A DNA stretch of 64,000 nt, from assembly GCF_003254465.1 (NCBI RefSeq), contig NZ_QDFI01000009.1, positions 22,898-86,897 on the forward strand. The letters run 5' to 3'. Of this stretch, positions 55,089 through 62,545 are shown piece by piece. Under the pieces are notes generated by a model. That model worked only from the letters and a program-made list of their open reading frames with translations. It did not search any database and was not told the origin of the DNA. Each line of letters opens with the position of its first letter. Position 1 is the first letter of the stretch. Origin of the DNA: Meridianimarinicoccus zhengii (GTDB lineage Bacteria > Pseudomonadota > Alphaproteobacteria > Rhodobacterales > Rhodobacteraceae). The position numbers and the translations under genes were made by a program.

Positions 55089-56702
55089 ATGAACCAGACA
55101 CTCCGGCAGGATGGAGCACCCCGCGCCGAACGCCCCGTCATCGTGATCGGCGCGGGCATCGGCGGGCTTGCGGCGGCGCTTCGGCTGGCGGCAGCCGGGG
55201 TGCCGGTGACGGTCTTCGACCGCGCGGCGGGACCGGGCGGCAAGATGCGCACCGTTCCGAGCGCGGCCGGGCCGGTGGACGCAGGCCCCACGGTACTGAC
55301 CATGCGCGCCGTGTTCGACGATCTGTTCTGCGCCGCGGGCGCCCGGATCGAGGATCACGTGACCCTGCACCGGCAGGACATCCTGGCGCGGCACTGGTGG
55401 CCCGACGGCAGCACGCTCGATCTCCACGCTGATCCGGGCGCCCGCGCCGACGCGATCCGGTCCTTCGCGGGGGCGCAGGCCGCACGGGAGTTCTGCCAGT
55501 TCAGCGCGCGCGCCGCGCGGCTGTTTGACGCCTTCGACGAACCGATGATGCAGACCGCGCAGCCAAGCCTTGGTGCGCTGACCCGCCGGGTCATGCGGGA
55601 ACCCGCACTGATCCCGCTGATGGCACCGAACCGGACGCTGGCGCAGATGCTGGCGGGCCAGTTCTCGGACCCGCGGCTGGCACAACTGTTCGGCCGCTAC
55701 GCGACCTATGTCGGCGGCTCGCCCTACCAGGCCCCCGCCCTGCTGGCGCTGATCTGGCAGGCCGAGGCCGCGGGCGTCTGGGTGGTCGATGGCGGGATGC
55801 ACGCGCTTGCCCGCGCCATCGCCGGTCTTGCCGGCGCGCGCGGCGCCGTCTTCCGCTACGGCGCAGAGGTGGATGAGATCACGCGCGACGGCACGGGCCG
55901 GGCCAGCGGCGTGCGCCTGGCCGACGGAGAGACGGTCCCGGCGGCAGCGGTGCTGTTCAACGGCGATCCGCGTGCGCTCGGGCTCGGGCTGCTCGGCCAG
56001 TCGGTGCGCACAGCCGGAAACGGCCCCTTGCGCGCCGAACGCAGCCTGTCGGCGCGGGTCTGGACCTTCGCGGCGCAGCCGGACGGCCCGCTGGCCCGCA
56101 GCACCGCCACGGGCGGGCTTGCCCATCACAACGTGTTCTTCGGCGGCGATCCGGAGGCCGAGTTCGCCGACCTGCGCGCCGGCCGCATGCCGCGCGATGC
56201 CACGCTCTATGTCTGCGCAGAGGATCGCGGAAAACCCGCGCCGCCAGACGCCATGGAGCGGTTCGAGATCATCATGAACGCCGCGCCGCTGACCGCCCGC
56301 ACGGGTGCCACGGGCGCGGCGCAAGGCCCCGACGGGCCAGAGGAGCAAGACCCATGCCACACGCGGACATTCGCCACGCTGGCCCGTTTCGGGCTGAGTT
56401 TCGACCCGGTTCCAGGGCTTCCGGCGCTCACCACGCCCAGCGAGTTCGAGAGGCTGTTCCCGGGCTCCGCCGGATCCCTTTACGGGCAGAGCCCGCATGG
56501 ACTGACGGCGGCCCTGTCGCGGCCAACGGCGCGCAGCGCGGTGGCGGGCCTGTACCTGGCGGGCGGGGGGACGCATCCGGGGGCGGGTGTGCCGATGGCG
56601 GCGATCTCCGGCAGGCACGCGGCAGAGGCGATCGTGACGGACCTCGGTTCGATCTCGCCGTCCCGCCGAACGGCTATGCCTGGTGGTATGTCGACGGGAT
56701 AA
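55089..56702 (+). CDS. crtD: Methoxyneurosporene/hydroxyneurosporene desaturase CrtD
   Basis: A 537-residue FAD-dependent carotenoid 3,4-desaturase. The N-terminal dinucleotide motif is VIVIGAGIGGLAAALRLAAAG at about 17-37, and the C-terminal substrate/FAD motif GLYLAGGGTHPGAGVPMAAISG (about 491-512) is typical of CrtI-like desaturases. A GAGGCGACAGG stands before the ATG. The last about 20 residues (after HAAEA) correspond to DNA that in another frame encodes the conserved N-terminus of CrtC, so the C-terminal tail is not family-conserved. It is first in the crtD-crtC unit. Confidence 0.94.
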   Translation: MNQTLRQDGAPRAERPVIVIGAGIGGLAAALRLAAAGVPVTVFDRAAGPGGKMRTVPSAAGPVDAGPTVLTMRAVFDDLFCAAGARIEDHVTLHRQDILARHWWPDGSTLDLHADPGARADAIRSFAGAQAAREFCQFSARAARLFDAFDEPMMQTAQPSLGALTRRVMREPALIPLMAPNRTLAQMLAGQFSDPRLAQLFGRYATYVGGSPYQAPALLALIWQAEAAGVWVVDGGMHALARAIAGLAGARGAVFRYGAEVDEITRDGTGRASGVRLADGETVPAAAVLFNGDPRALGLGLLGQSVRTAGNGPLRAERSLSARVWTFAAQPDGPLARSTATGGLAHHNVFFGGDPEAEFADLRAGRMPRDATLYVCAEDRGKPAPPDAMERFEIIMNAAPLTARTGATGAAQGPDGPEEQDPCHTRTFATLARFGLSFDPVPGLPALTTPSEFERLFPGSAGSLYGQSPHGLTAALSRPTARSAVAGLYLAGGGTHPGAGVPMAAISGRHAAEAIVTDLGSISPSRRTAMPGGMSTG

Positions 56703-57586
56703 GCCAGTGTGGCACCCGCGCGGTATCCGTCATCGCCTTCATCGGCTCGGTGTTCTCGCCCTGGTATCGGTGGTCGGGGCGGCGCGACCCGGAAAACCAT
56801 GTCTGCCTGAACGTGGCGACCTATGGTCCCGGCGGGCGGTTCACGATGACCGACCGGGGCCGCGCGGCGCTGCGGCAATCCGAATCCACGCTGAGGATCG
56901 GGCCGAGTTCCGTTCACTGGGACAACGGCGCGCTGCGGATCGACATCGACGAGGTGTCGGGCCCACCCCTCATTTCGCGCGTCCGCGGCACGATCATCCT
57001 GCGACCGAAAGCGGTCACGCCGGTGGACCTGCCGCTGACGCCCGACGGCGCCCATGTCTGGCGGCCCTTCGCCCCGGTGGCCGATATCGACGTGGCGCTG
57101 GATGCGCCGGGCTGGCAGTGGACAGGCCACGGCTATTTCGACGCCAATTTCGGCACCCGCGCGCTTGAGGAAGATTTCAGCTTCTGGACCTGGGGGCGTT
57201 ATCCGACGGCGACGGGTGCGAGCTGCTTCTACGACGCGACGCGGCTGGACGGGTCGAAGCTGGCCACCGCCATCCGCTTCGGGACCGATGGCAGCGCCAG
57301 CCTTCAGACCGACCCGCCGCCGCTGACGCCGATGCGGCGCAGTCTCTGGGCGGTGCGGCGCGAAACCCGCGCGGACGCCGGTGCGCCGCAGCCCCGGCAG
57401 GTCAAGGCGATGCTGGAGGCGCCGTTCTACAGCCGGTCGATGGTGGAAACGCGGATCGACGGTGAAACCACCGTCGGCGTGCACGAGGCGCTGGACCTGC
57501 ACCGTTTCCGCAGCCCGCTCATCAAACCGATGCTGGCGGTTCGCGTGCCCCGGCGGCCGGGCTGGTCCTTCGACCGGGCCGAGTGA
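56639..57586 (+). CDS. crtC: Hydroxyneurosporene synthase (carotenoid 1,2-hydratase) CrtC
   Basis: About 315 residues, a carotenoid hydratase adding water to the C1-C2 double bond of neurosporene. Conserved parts are VPPNGYAWWYVDGISQ, VIAFIGSVFSPWY, DPENHVCLNVATYGPGGRFTMTDRGRAALRQS and the later NFGTRALEEDFSFWTWGRY. Homology begins at about 56645, but no ATG, GTG or TTG occurs in frame between an ATG at 56354, deep in crtD, and a GTG at 56750. The start coordinate is therefore where homology begins, not a proven codon. An SD-like AGAGG (56624-56628) with GTG 56634 lies in the crtD frame. Either a rare start, a frameshift or a sequence error is involved. Confidence 0.85.
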   Translation, partial: GPRFDLAVPPNGYAWWYVDGISQCGTRAVSVIAFIGSVFSPWYRWSGRRDPENHVCLNVATYGPGGRFTMTDRGRAALRQSESTLRIGPSSVHWDNGALRIDIDEVSGPPLISRVRGTIILRPKAVTPVDLPLTPDGAHVWRPFAPVADIDVALDAPGWQWTGHGYFDANFGTRALEEDFSFWTWGRYPTATGASCFYDATRLDGSKLATAIRFGTDGSASLQTDPPPLTPMRRSLWAVRRETRADAGAPQPRQVKAMLEAPFYSRSMVETRIDGETTVGVHEALDLHRFRSPLIKPMLAVRVPRRPGWSFDRAE

Positions 57587-57640
57587 CCCTGCGCTGGCCC
57601 GGGGTCGGTCTGGTCGCCGTCTTGCCCTTGTCTGGCGGGA

Positions 57641-58126
57641 TCAGGCCGGCGTGCCCGCCTTTTCCTTCGCGGCCTCGTCCGGGTTCATGCGCAGCACGGC
57701 CGCGTTCAGCGCCGTGGCGATGGTGACCCACACGAGATAGGGCACGAACAACAGGCCCGCGATCCTGTCCTGCTGGAACAGCGCCAGCATGGTGCAGGCC
57801 ACGGCCACCCAGAGAATGCCCACCACGATCAGCCCCAGCTTCATGCGCTTCAGCCCGAAGAACACCGGCGTCCACAGCCCGTTGAGCGCGATCTGCAGGG
57901 ACCAGAGCGCCATGGCCAGCCCCGCGCCGGGCAACATGGCCACGCGCGCCCCGGCGGCAGCCATGCAGACATACAGAACCGTCCAAGCGATCGGGAAAAC
58001 AAGATCGGGCGGTGTCCACCACGGCTTGTTGAGCCGGCGATACCAGTCGCCCGGCATGAACAGGCCGCCGGTCGATCCCGCCGCGAAGCAGGCGGCGAGA
58101 AAGATGGTGAATAGGACATATGCCAT
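57641..58126 (-). CDS. tspO: TspO/MBR tryptophan-rich sensory protein
   Basis: A 161-residue, five-helix outer/inner-membrane porphyrin-binding protein. In Rhodobacter TspO negatively regulates pigment genes. It has the tryptophan-rich LNKPWWTPPDLVFPIAWTVLYVCM and NGLWTPVFFGLKRMKLGL. It is located between crtC and crtB, as in R. sphaeroides. It is convergent with crtC and downstream of crtB by 5 bases. It probably exports or senses tetrapyrrole intermediates. Confidence 0.95.
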   Translation of the reverse strand: MAYVLFTIFLAACFAAGSTGGLFMPGDWYRRLNKPWWTPPDLVFPIAWTVLYVCMAAAGARVAMLPGAGLAMALWSLQIALNGLWTPVFFGLKRMKLGLIVVGILWVAVACTMLALFQQDRIAGLLFVPYLVWVTIATALNAAVLRMNPDEAAKEKAGTPA

Positions 58127-58131
58127 GACGC

Positions 58132-59172
58132 TCAGCTAGCCCAGCGGTCAGCGGTCTTCAAGGCGGAACGCCCCCGGTCGCGCCGTTCGAGTTGCCCCAG
58201 CAGGGCCACCAGCGCCTCGGCACGTCCCGTATGCGGGGCGGCATCGCGCCGCGCGGCATCCACGAGGAACGCCGTTTCAGGAAGCGGGCGGGCAAAGATC
58301 AGGGGCGAGCGCGGCATCACCAGCGTGCCGCCCGCGCGCAAGGTTGCCAGCATGAGCCAGCCCAGCTTTTCCGCGCCCCCGGTGCGGGCACGCGGCCCGA
58401 CGCTGTCATGCCCGTTGCGCGCCACGCGCCCGCCGATTCCTGCATAGATGTAGCGCGCGGCGAAGATGGCCGGGCGACAGGACAGCGGCAGCGCCGCGAT
58501 CCCCGCCTCGGAGCGTGCGTAAAGCTGATCCGCCTCGCGCAGCAGCCGCGCCGTCATGGCCCGGATCGCAGGGTCCGGCCTAGGGTCTGCCAGGAACGCC
58601 GCGGGGTCCATGCCCGCTTCGGTCAGCCAGTCGGTGGGCAGGTAGAGCCGCCCTTCCCGCGCGTCCTCGCCCACGTCGCGGGCCACGTTGGTCAGTTGCA
58701 TCGCCACGCCCAGATCGCAGGCCCGCGCCAGCGCCGCCGCTTCGCGCACGCCCATCAGCACGCACATCATCGCGCCCACGGCCGAGGCGACCCGTGCCGC
58801 ATAGGCCCGCAGGTCCGACAGGCTGGCGCAGCGACGCCCGATGGCGTCCCACGCGAAGCCCTCCAGCAATGCTTCGGGCAGCGCACGGGGCATCTCGGCA
58901 TCGTCGACCATCGCGGCAAAGGCCCGGTCGGCGGGCGCGTTGCGCGGGCGGCCCGCATAGACGAGATCGAGCCGGTCTCGCAGCGCCAGAACCGCCCCGG
59001 TCTTGTCGTCCTGCAAATCCACCGCGTCGTCAGCCAGACGGCAGAACGCATAGAGCGCGAGCGCCGGGTTCCGCACGCGCGGCGGCATCAGCATGGAGGC
59101 GGCATAGAAGGACCGCGACCCATGCCGGATCGCCCGCGCGCAATGGTCGAGATCGGCCTCGGTGATACTCAT
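58132..59172 (-). CDS. crtB: Phytoene synthase CrtB
   Basis: A 346-residue prenyltransferase that condenses two GGPP to phytoene, the first committed carotenoid step. Aspartate motifs are ADDAVD (in FCRLADDAVDLQ) and NVARDVGEDAREGRLYLP. RHGSRSFYAASMLMP is the N-terminal signature. The start overlaps the crtI stop by 4 bases (ATGA). It is transcribed from the crtI promoter on the minus strand and followed by tspO. Confidence 0.96.
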   Translation of the reverse strand: MSITEADLDHCARAIRHGSRSFYAASMLMPPRVRNPALALYAFCRLADDAVDLQDDKTGAVLALRDRLDLVYAGRPRNAPADRAFAAMVDDAEMPRALPEALLEGFAWDAIGRRCASLSDLRAYAARVASAVGAMMCVLMGVREAAALARACDLGVAMQLTNVARDVGEDAREGRLYLPTDWLTEAGMDPAAFLADPRPDPAIRAMTARLLREADQLYARSEAGIAALPLSCRPAIFAARYIYAGIGGRVARNGHDSVGPRARTGGAEKLGWLMLATLRAGGTLVMPRSPLIFARPLPETAFLVDAARRDAAPHTGRAEALVALLGQLERRDRGRSALKTADRWAS

Positions 59173-60710
59173 GCGGACACCGCGTCGGGCACCAGTTTCC
59201 CAAGCACCTCGGCCGAGGAAATCACCCCCGGCAGGCCCGCGCCGGGATGCGTGCCCGCGCCCACGAGATACAGGCCCGCCGCCTCTTCGCTGACGTTGTG
59301 GGGCCGGAAATACGCACTTTGCAGGATGCGCGGTTCGATGGAAAACCCCGAACCGAGCGGCGACAGGTAGCGGTCGCGGAACGTGTCGGGCGTGAAGACC
59401 AGTTCGGGCCCGAGCCGGTCCGACAGGCCCGGCATGCACTGGTCTTCGAGGATCGCCAGCATCCGGTCGCGGTACGGCTTTTCCATCGTCGCCCAGTCCA
59501 CCGGCGTGTCGTGCCCCAGATGAGGCACGGGGCTGAGCACGTAGAACGTGTCGTCGCCATCCGGCGCAACCGACGGATCGGTGACGGAGGGGCGATGGAC
59601 GTAAAGGCTCATGTCCTCCGCCAGCTTGCCCTTGACAAAAATGTCCCTGAGCAGACCAGCATAGCGCGGCGCGTTCAGGATCGTGTGGTGCCCGAGATCG
59701 GGCCACATCGCGCGCGTGCCTTTCGTGCCGAAATACCAGACGAACAGCCCCATCGACCAGCGCGACCGCTTCAGCTTCGCCGGCGTCCAGCGCCGCTTCG
59801 CATGGTTGCGCAGGAGCCGGTCATAGGTATGCCCCGCATCCGCATTGGACACGACCACATCCGCCCCGATGACCGTCCCGTTGGCCAGCCGCACGCCGCG
59901 CGCCCGGCCCTTCGTGACAAGGATTTCATCGACTTCCGTGTCGAGACGCAGGTTGCCGCCCTGCCCTTCGATCACCCGCGCCATGGCTTTGGCGATGGCC
60001 GCGACCCCGCCCATGGCGTAGTGCACCCCGAACTGCTTTTCGAGATAACTGACGAGGATATACATCGACGTCACATGCAGCGGATCACCCCCGATGAAGA
60101 GCGGATGGAACGACAGCGCCATGCGCAGGCGCTCGTCCTTCACGCGCCGACAGGCATGGGCGTAGACGGACCGGTCCGCACGCAACATGGCAAAGCGCGG
60201 CAGCACCTTGATGAGGTCCGGAAAGCGGTGCATCGACCGGCGGCCCATGTCCTCGAAACCGAAGGCATAGCGCGCCTCGCTGTCCGCGAGGAACCGGTCG
60301 TAGCCAACCACGTCGCCGGGCGACAGGCGCGCGACCTCGGCCCGCATCGCCTCGGTGCTGCCGGACGCCTTGAAGGACGATCCGTCGGGCCAGCGGATCT
60401 CGTAGAACGGGTCGAGCGGGCGCAAATCCACATCCGTGTCGAAGTCACGCCCGCAGGCGGACCACAATTCGCGCAGGGTCTGCGGCACGGTGACGATGGT
60501 GGGGCCAAGATCGAACCGGTGCCCGTCGTGGGTGATGGACGACCCGCGCCCGCCCGGCATGTCGAGCCGGTCGATGACCGTCACGCGGTATCCCTTGGCC
60601 CCAAGCCGCATCGCGGCGGCCAGCCCGCCGATACCGGCCCCGACGACGATGGCATGCGGCGCGGTCAACCGTTCGGCGGTGGCGGCCAGGGTCTGGTCAA
60701 GCTTGGTCAT
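59169..60710 (-). CDS. crtI: Phytoene desaturase CrtI
   Basis: A 513-residue FAD-dependent desaturase taking phytoene to neurosporene (three steps in the spheroidene pathway). The dinucleotide fold is VVGAGIGGLAAAMRLGAKG near residue 22, with PGGRGSSITHDGHRFDLGPT after it, and the C-terminal GLYLVGAGTHPGAGLPGVISSAEV. The start at 60710 has GGGAGACC upstream. The preceding gap of 81 bases to the PpsR site serves both crtI and crtA. Confidence 0.97.
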   Translation of the reverse strand: MTKLDQTLAATAERLTAPHAIVVGAGIGGLAAAMRLGAKGYRVTVIDRLDMPGGRGSSITHDGHRFDLGPTIVTVPQTLRELWSACGRDFDTDVDLRPLDPFYEIRWPDGSSFKASGSTEAMRAEVARLSPGDVVGYDRFLADSEARYAFGFEDMGRRSMHRFPDLIKVLPRFAMLRADRSVYAHACRRVKDERLRMALSFHPLFIGGDPLHVTSMYILVSYLEKQFGVHYAMGGVAAIAKAMARVIEGQGGNLRLDTEVDEILVTKGRARGVRLANGTVIGADVVVSNADAGHTYDRLLRNHAKRRWTPAKLKRSRWSMGLFVWYFGTKGTRAMWPDLGHHTILNAPRYAGLLRDIFVKGKLAEDMSLYVHRPSVTDPSVAPDGDDTFYVLSPVPHLGHDTPVDWATMEKPYRDRMLAILEDQCMPGLSDRLGPELVFTPDTFRDRYLSPLGSGFSIEPRILQSAYFRPHNVSEEAAGLYLVGAGTHPGAGLPGVISSAEVLGKLVPDAVSA

Positions 60711-60792
60711 CGGTCTCCCTTCGACGGGGCCCAGAGGATGCTGCGGCCAATGGGCTCCGCTTCGGGAATCCCTTCCCTTCCAGCCTAGCACG

Positions 60793-60810
60793 TGTCAGAC
60801 TTTGTTGACA
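60793..60810. promoter_or_regulatory. PpsR/CrtJ operator between crtI and crtA
   Basis: Exact TGT-N12-ACA (60793-60795 and 60808-60810). It is the single site of this kind in the crtI/crtA gap, 21 bases before the apparent crtA start. A weak partner may lie toward crtI, but I did not see one. Confidence 0.87.
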
Positions 60811-60830
60811 CATGGAAAGGGAGTCGCACC

Positions 60831-61538
60831 ATTCAAACCGTCAGCCTGAGCCTTTTTCGCTTTGACGGGCTCCGCGACAGGCTCTGGGCATTTGCGCAGA
60901 TGGGCCTCGCGCGGCAAAAACTGTCAGCCACGCCTGACATCGGTTTCTGGAAGCTGTGCGGCTCGGGCACCGGCGAAGGCTTCACCCCGCGCCCAAACAC
61001 CGCGGTCTATGCCATCCTCGCCACGTGGCCGGACCTTGCCACGGCACAGGCGCGCACTGCAGACGGCGCTGTCCATGCCCGCCACGCCGGCGAAGCCGCC
61101 GAAAGCTGGCACATTTTCCTGCGCCCGGTGTCGGCACGCGGCGCCTGGACCGGTGCCGCGCCCTTTATCCCCCATGACGACACCGGCATCGGCCCCATCG
61201 CGGCGTTGACGCGCGCCACCCTGCGCCCGGCCAAGGCCGCGCAGTTCTGGCGCCGGGTGCCCGATATCAGCCAGGTGATCGGGGCCGACCCGAACGTGTT
61301 GTTCAAGATCGGCATCGGTGAGGTGCCGCTGCTGCACCAGGTAACCTTCTCGATCTGGCCAGACGCGGCCACCATGGCGCGCTTCGCCCGCGCCGACGGG
61401 CCCCATGCCCGCGCCATCGCCGCGGTGCGTGCGGGCGACTGGTTCGCCGAAGAACTTTATGCCCGGTTCCGCCTGCTCGATACCCGCGGTACATGGGGCG
61501 GAACGGACCCCTTGAGCGAACGGACCCAAGCTGCATGA
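60831..61538 (+). CDS. crtA: Spheroidene monooxygenase CrtA (apparent ATT start)
   Basis: A 235-residue enzyme oxidising spheroidene to spheroidenone under oxygen. Homology starts at QTVSLSLFRF and includes FWKLCGSGTGEGFTPRPNTAVYAILATW and FKIGIGEVPLLHQVTFSIWPD. The codon in the expected start position is ATT at 60831, with GGGAG seven bases before it. The alternative GTG at 60792 has no ribosome-binding site and would place the PpsR operator inside the coding region. The ATG at 60812 is out of frame. The last codons overlap the bchI start (ATGA). Confidence 0.9.
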   Translation: MQTVSLSLFRFDGLRDRLWAFAQMGLARQKLSATPDIGFWKLCGSGTGEGFTPRPNTAVYAILATWPDLATAQARTADGAVHARHAGEAAESWHIFLRPVSARGAWTGAAPFIPHDDTGIGPIAALTRATLRPAKAAQFWRRVPDISQVIGADPNVLFKIGIGEVPLLHQVTFSIWPDAATMARFARADGPHARAIAAVRAGDWFAEELYARFRLLDTRGTWGGTDPLSERTQAA

Positions 61539-62545
61539 CTGCCCCCTTTCCCTTTACGGCCATCGTCGGTCAGGACGACATGAAACGCGCGCTGATCCTG
61601 ACGGCGGTCGATCCCGGTATCGGCGGCGTGCTGGTGTTCGGGGATCGCGGCACCGGCAAATCGACGGCCGTGCGCGCGCTCGCCGCCCTTCTGCCGCCCA
61701 TTCAGGCCGTGCAGGGCTGCCCGGTCAACGCCGCCCACCACGCCGATTGCCCCGATTGGGCGCAGGTGCCCGCCGACGCGCCCATCGTCACGCGTCCGAC
61801 GCCCGTGGTGGACCTGCCGCTCGGCGCGTCCGAGGACCGGGTGACCGGCGCGCTCGACATCGAGCGGGCGCTGACCCGCGGCGAGAAGGCGTTCGAGCCG
61901 GGGCTGCTGGCCGCAGCGAACCGCGGCTACCTGTATATCGACGAGGCGAACCTGCTGGAGGATCACATCGTGGACCTTCTGCTGGATGTGGCCCAATCGG
62001 GCGAGAACGTGGTGGAGCGCGAGGGGCTGTCGATCCGCCACGCCGCGCGCTTCGTGCTGGTCGGGTCGGGCAACCCGGAAGAAGGGGAACTGCGGCCCCA
62101 GCTGTTGGACCGGTTCGGCCTGTCCGTGGAAGTCCGCTCCCCCAACGATATCGACGAGCGGATCGAGGTGATCCGCCGCCGCGACGCCTATGACCGCGAT
62201 CGCGCGGGATTCGTGGCCGCCCATGCAGCTTCAGAGGCGGAGTTGCGCGACCGCATCCTCGCCGCGCGCGACCGGCTGGCCGGGATGGAGACGCCCGAAT
62301 CCGTTCTGCGCGATTGCGCGGAGCTGTGCGTGGCGCTGGGGTCCGACGGTCTGCGGGGCGAGCTGACACTCCTGCGTGCAGGCCGGGCGCTGGCGGCCTT
62401 CGACGGCGCCGACGCCATTGCGCGCGCGCACTTGCGCGACGTCGCCCCCATGGCCCTGAGCCACCGGCTGCGCCGCGATCCGCTGGACGAAGCCGGCAGC
62501 GGCGCCCGTGTAGCCCGCACCGTGGCCGAGGTCTTCGCCGCATGA
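61535..62545 (+). CDS. bchI: Magnesium chelatase subunit I
   Basis: A 336-residue AAA+ ATPase, motor part of the magnesium chelatase that inserts Mg into protoporphyrin IX. Walker A is FGDRGTGKS at about residue 42, followed by RALAALLPPIQAV, Walker B GYLYIDEANLLEDHIV, and sensor parts GSGNPEEGELRPQLLDRFGL. It forms a hexamer with BchD. It is joined by ATGA to crtA upstream and bchD downstream. It is the first bacteriochlorophyll gene of the crtA-bchI-bchD transcript. Confidence 0.97.
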   Translation: MTAPFPFTAIVGQDDMKRALILTAVDPGIGGVLVFGDRGTGKSTAVRALAALLPPIQAVQGCPVNAAHHADCPDWAQVPADAPIVTRPTPVVDLPLGASEDRVTGALDIERALTRGEKAFEPGLLAAANRGYLYIDEANLLEDHIVDLLLDVAQSGENVVEREGLSIRHAARFVLVGSGNPEEGELRPQLLDRFGLSVEVRSPNDIDERIEVIRRRDAYDRDRAGFVAAHAASEAELRDRILAARDRLAGMETPESVLRDCAELCVALGSDGLRGELTLLRAGRALAAFDGADAIARAHLRDVAPMALSHRLRRDPLDEAGSGARVARTVAEVFAA

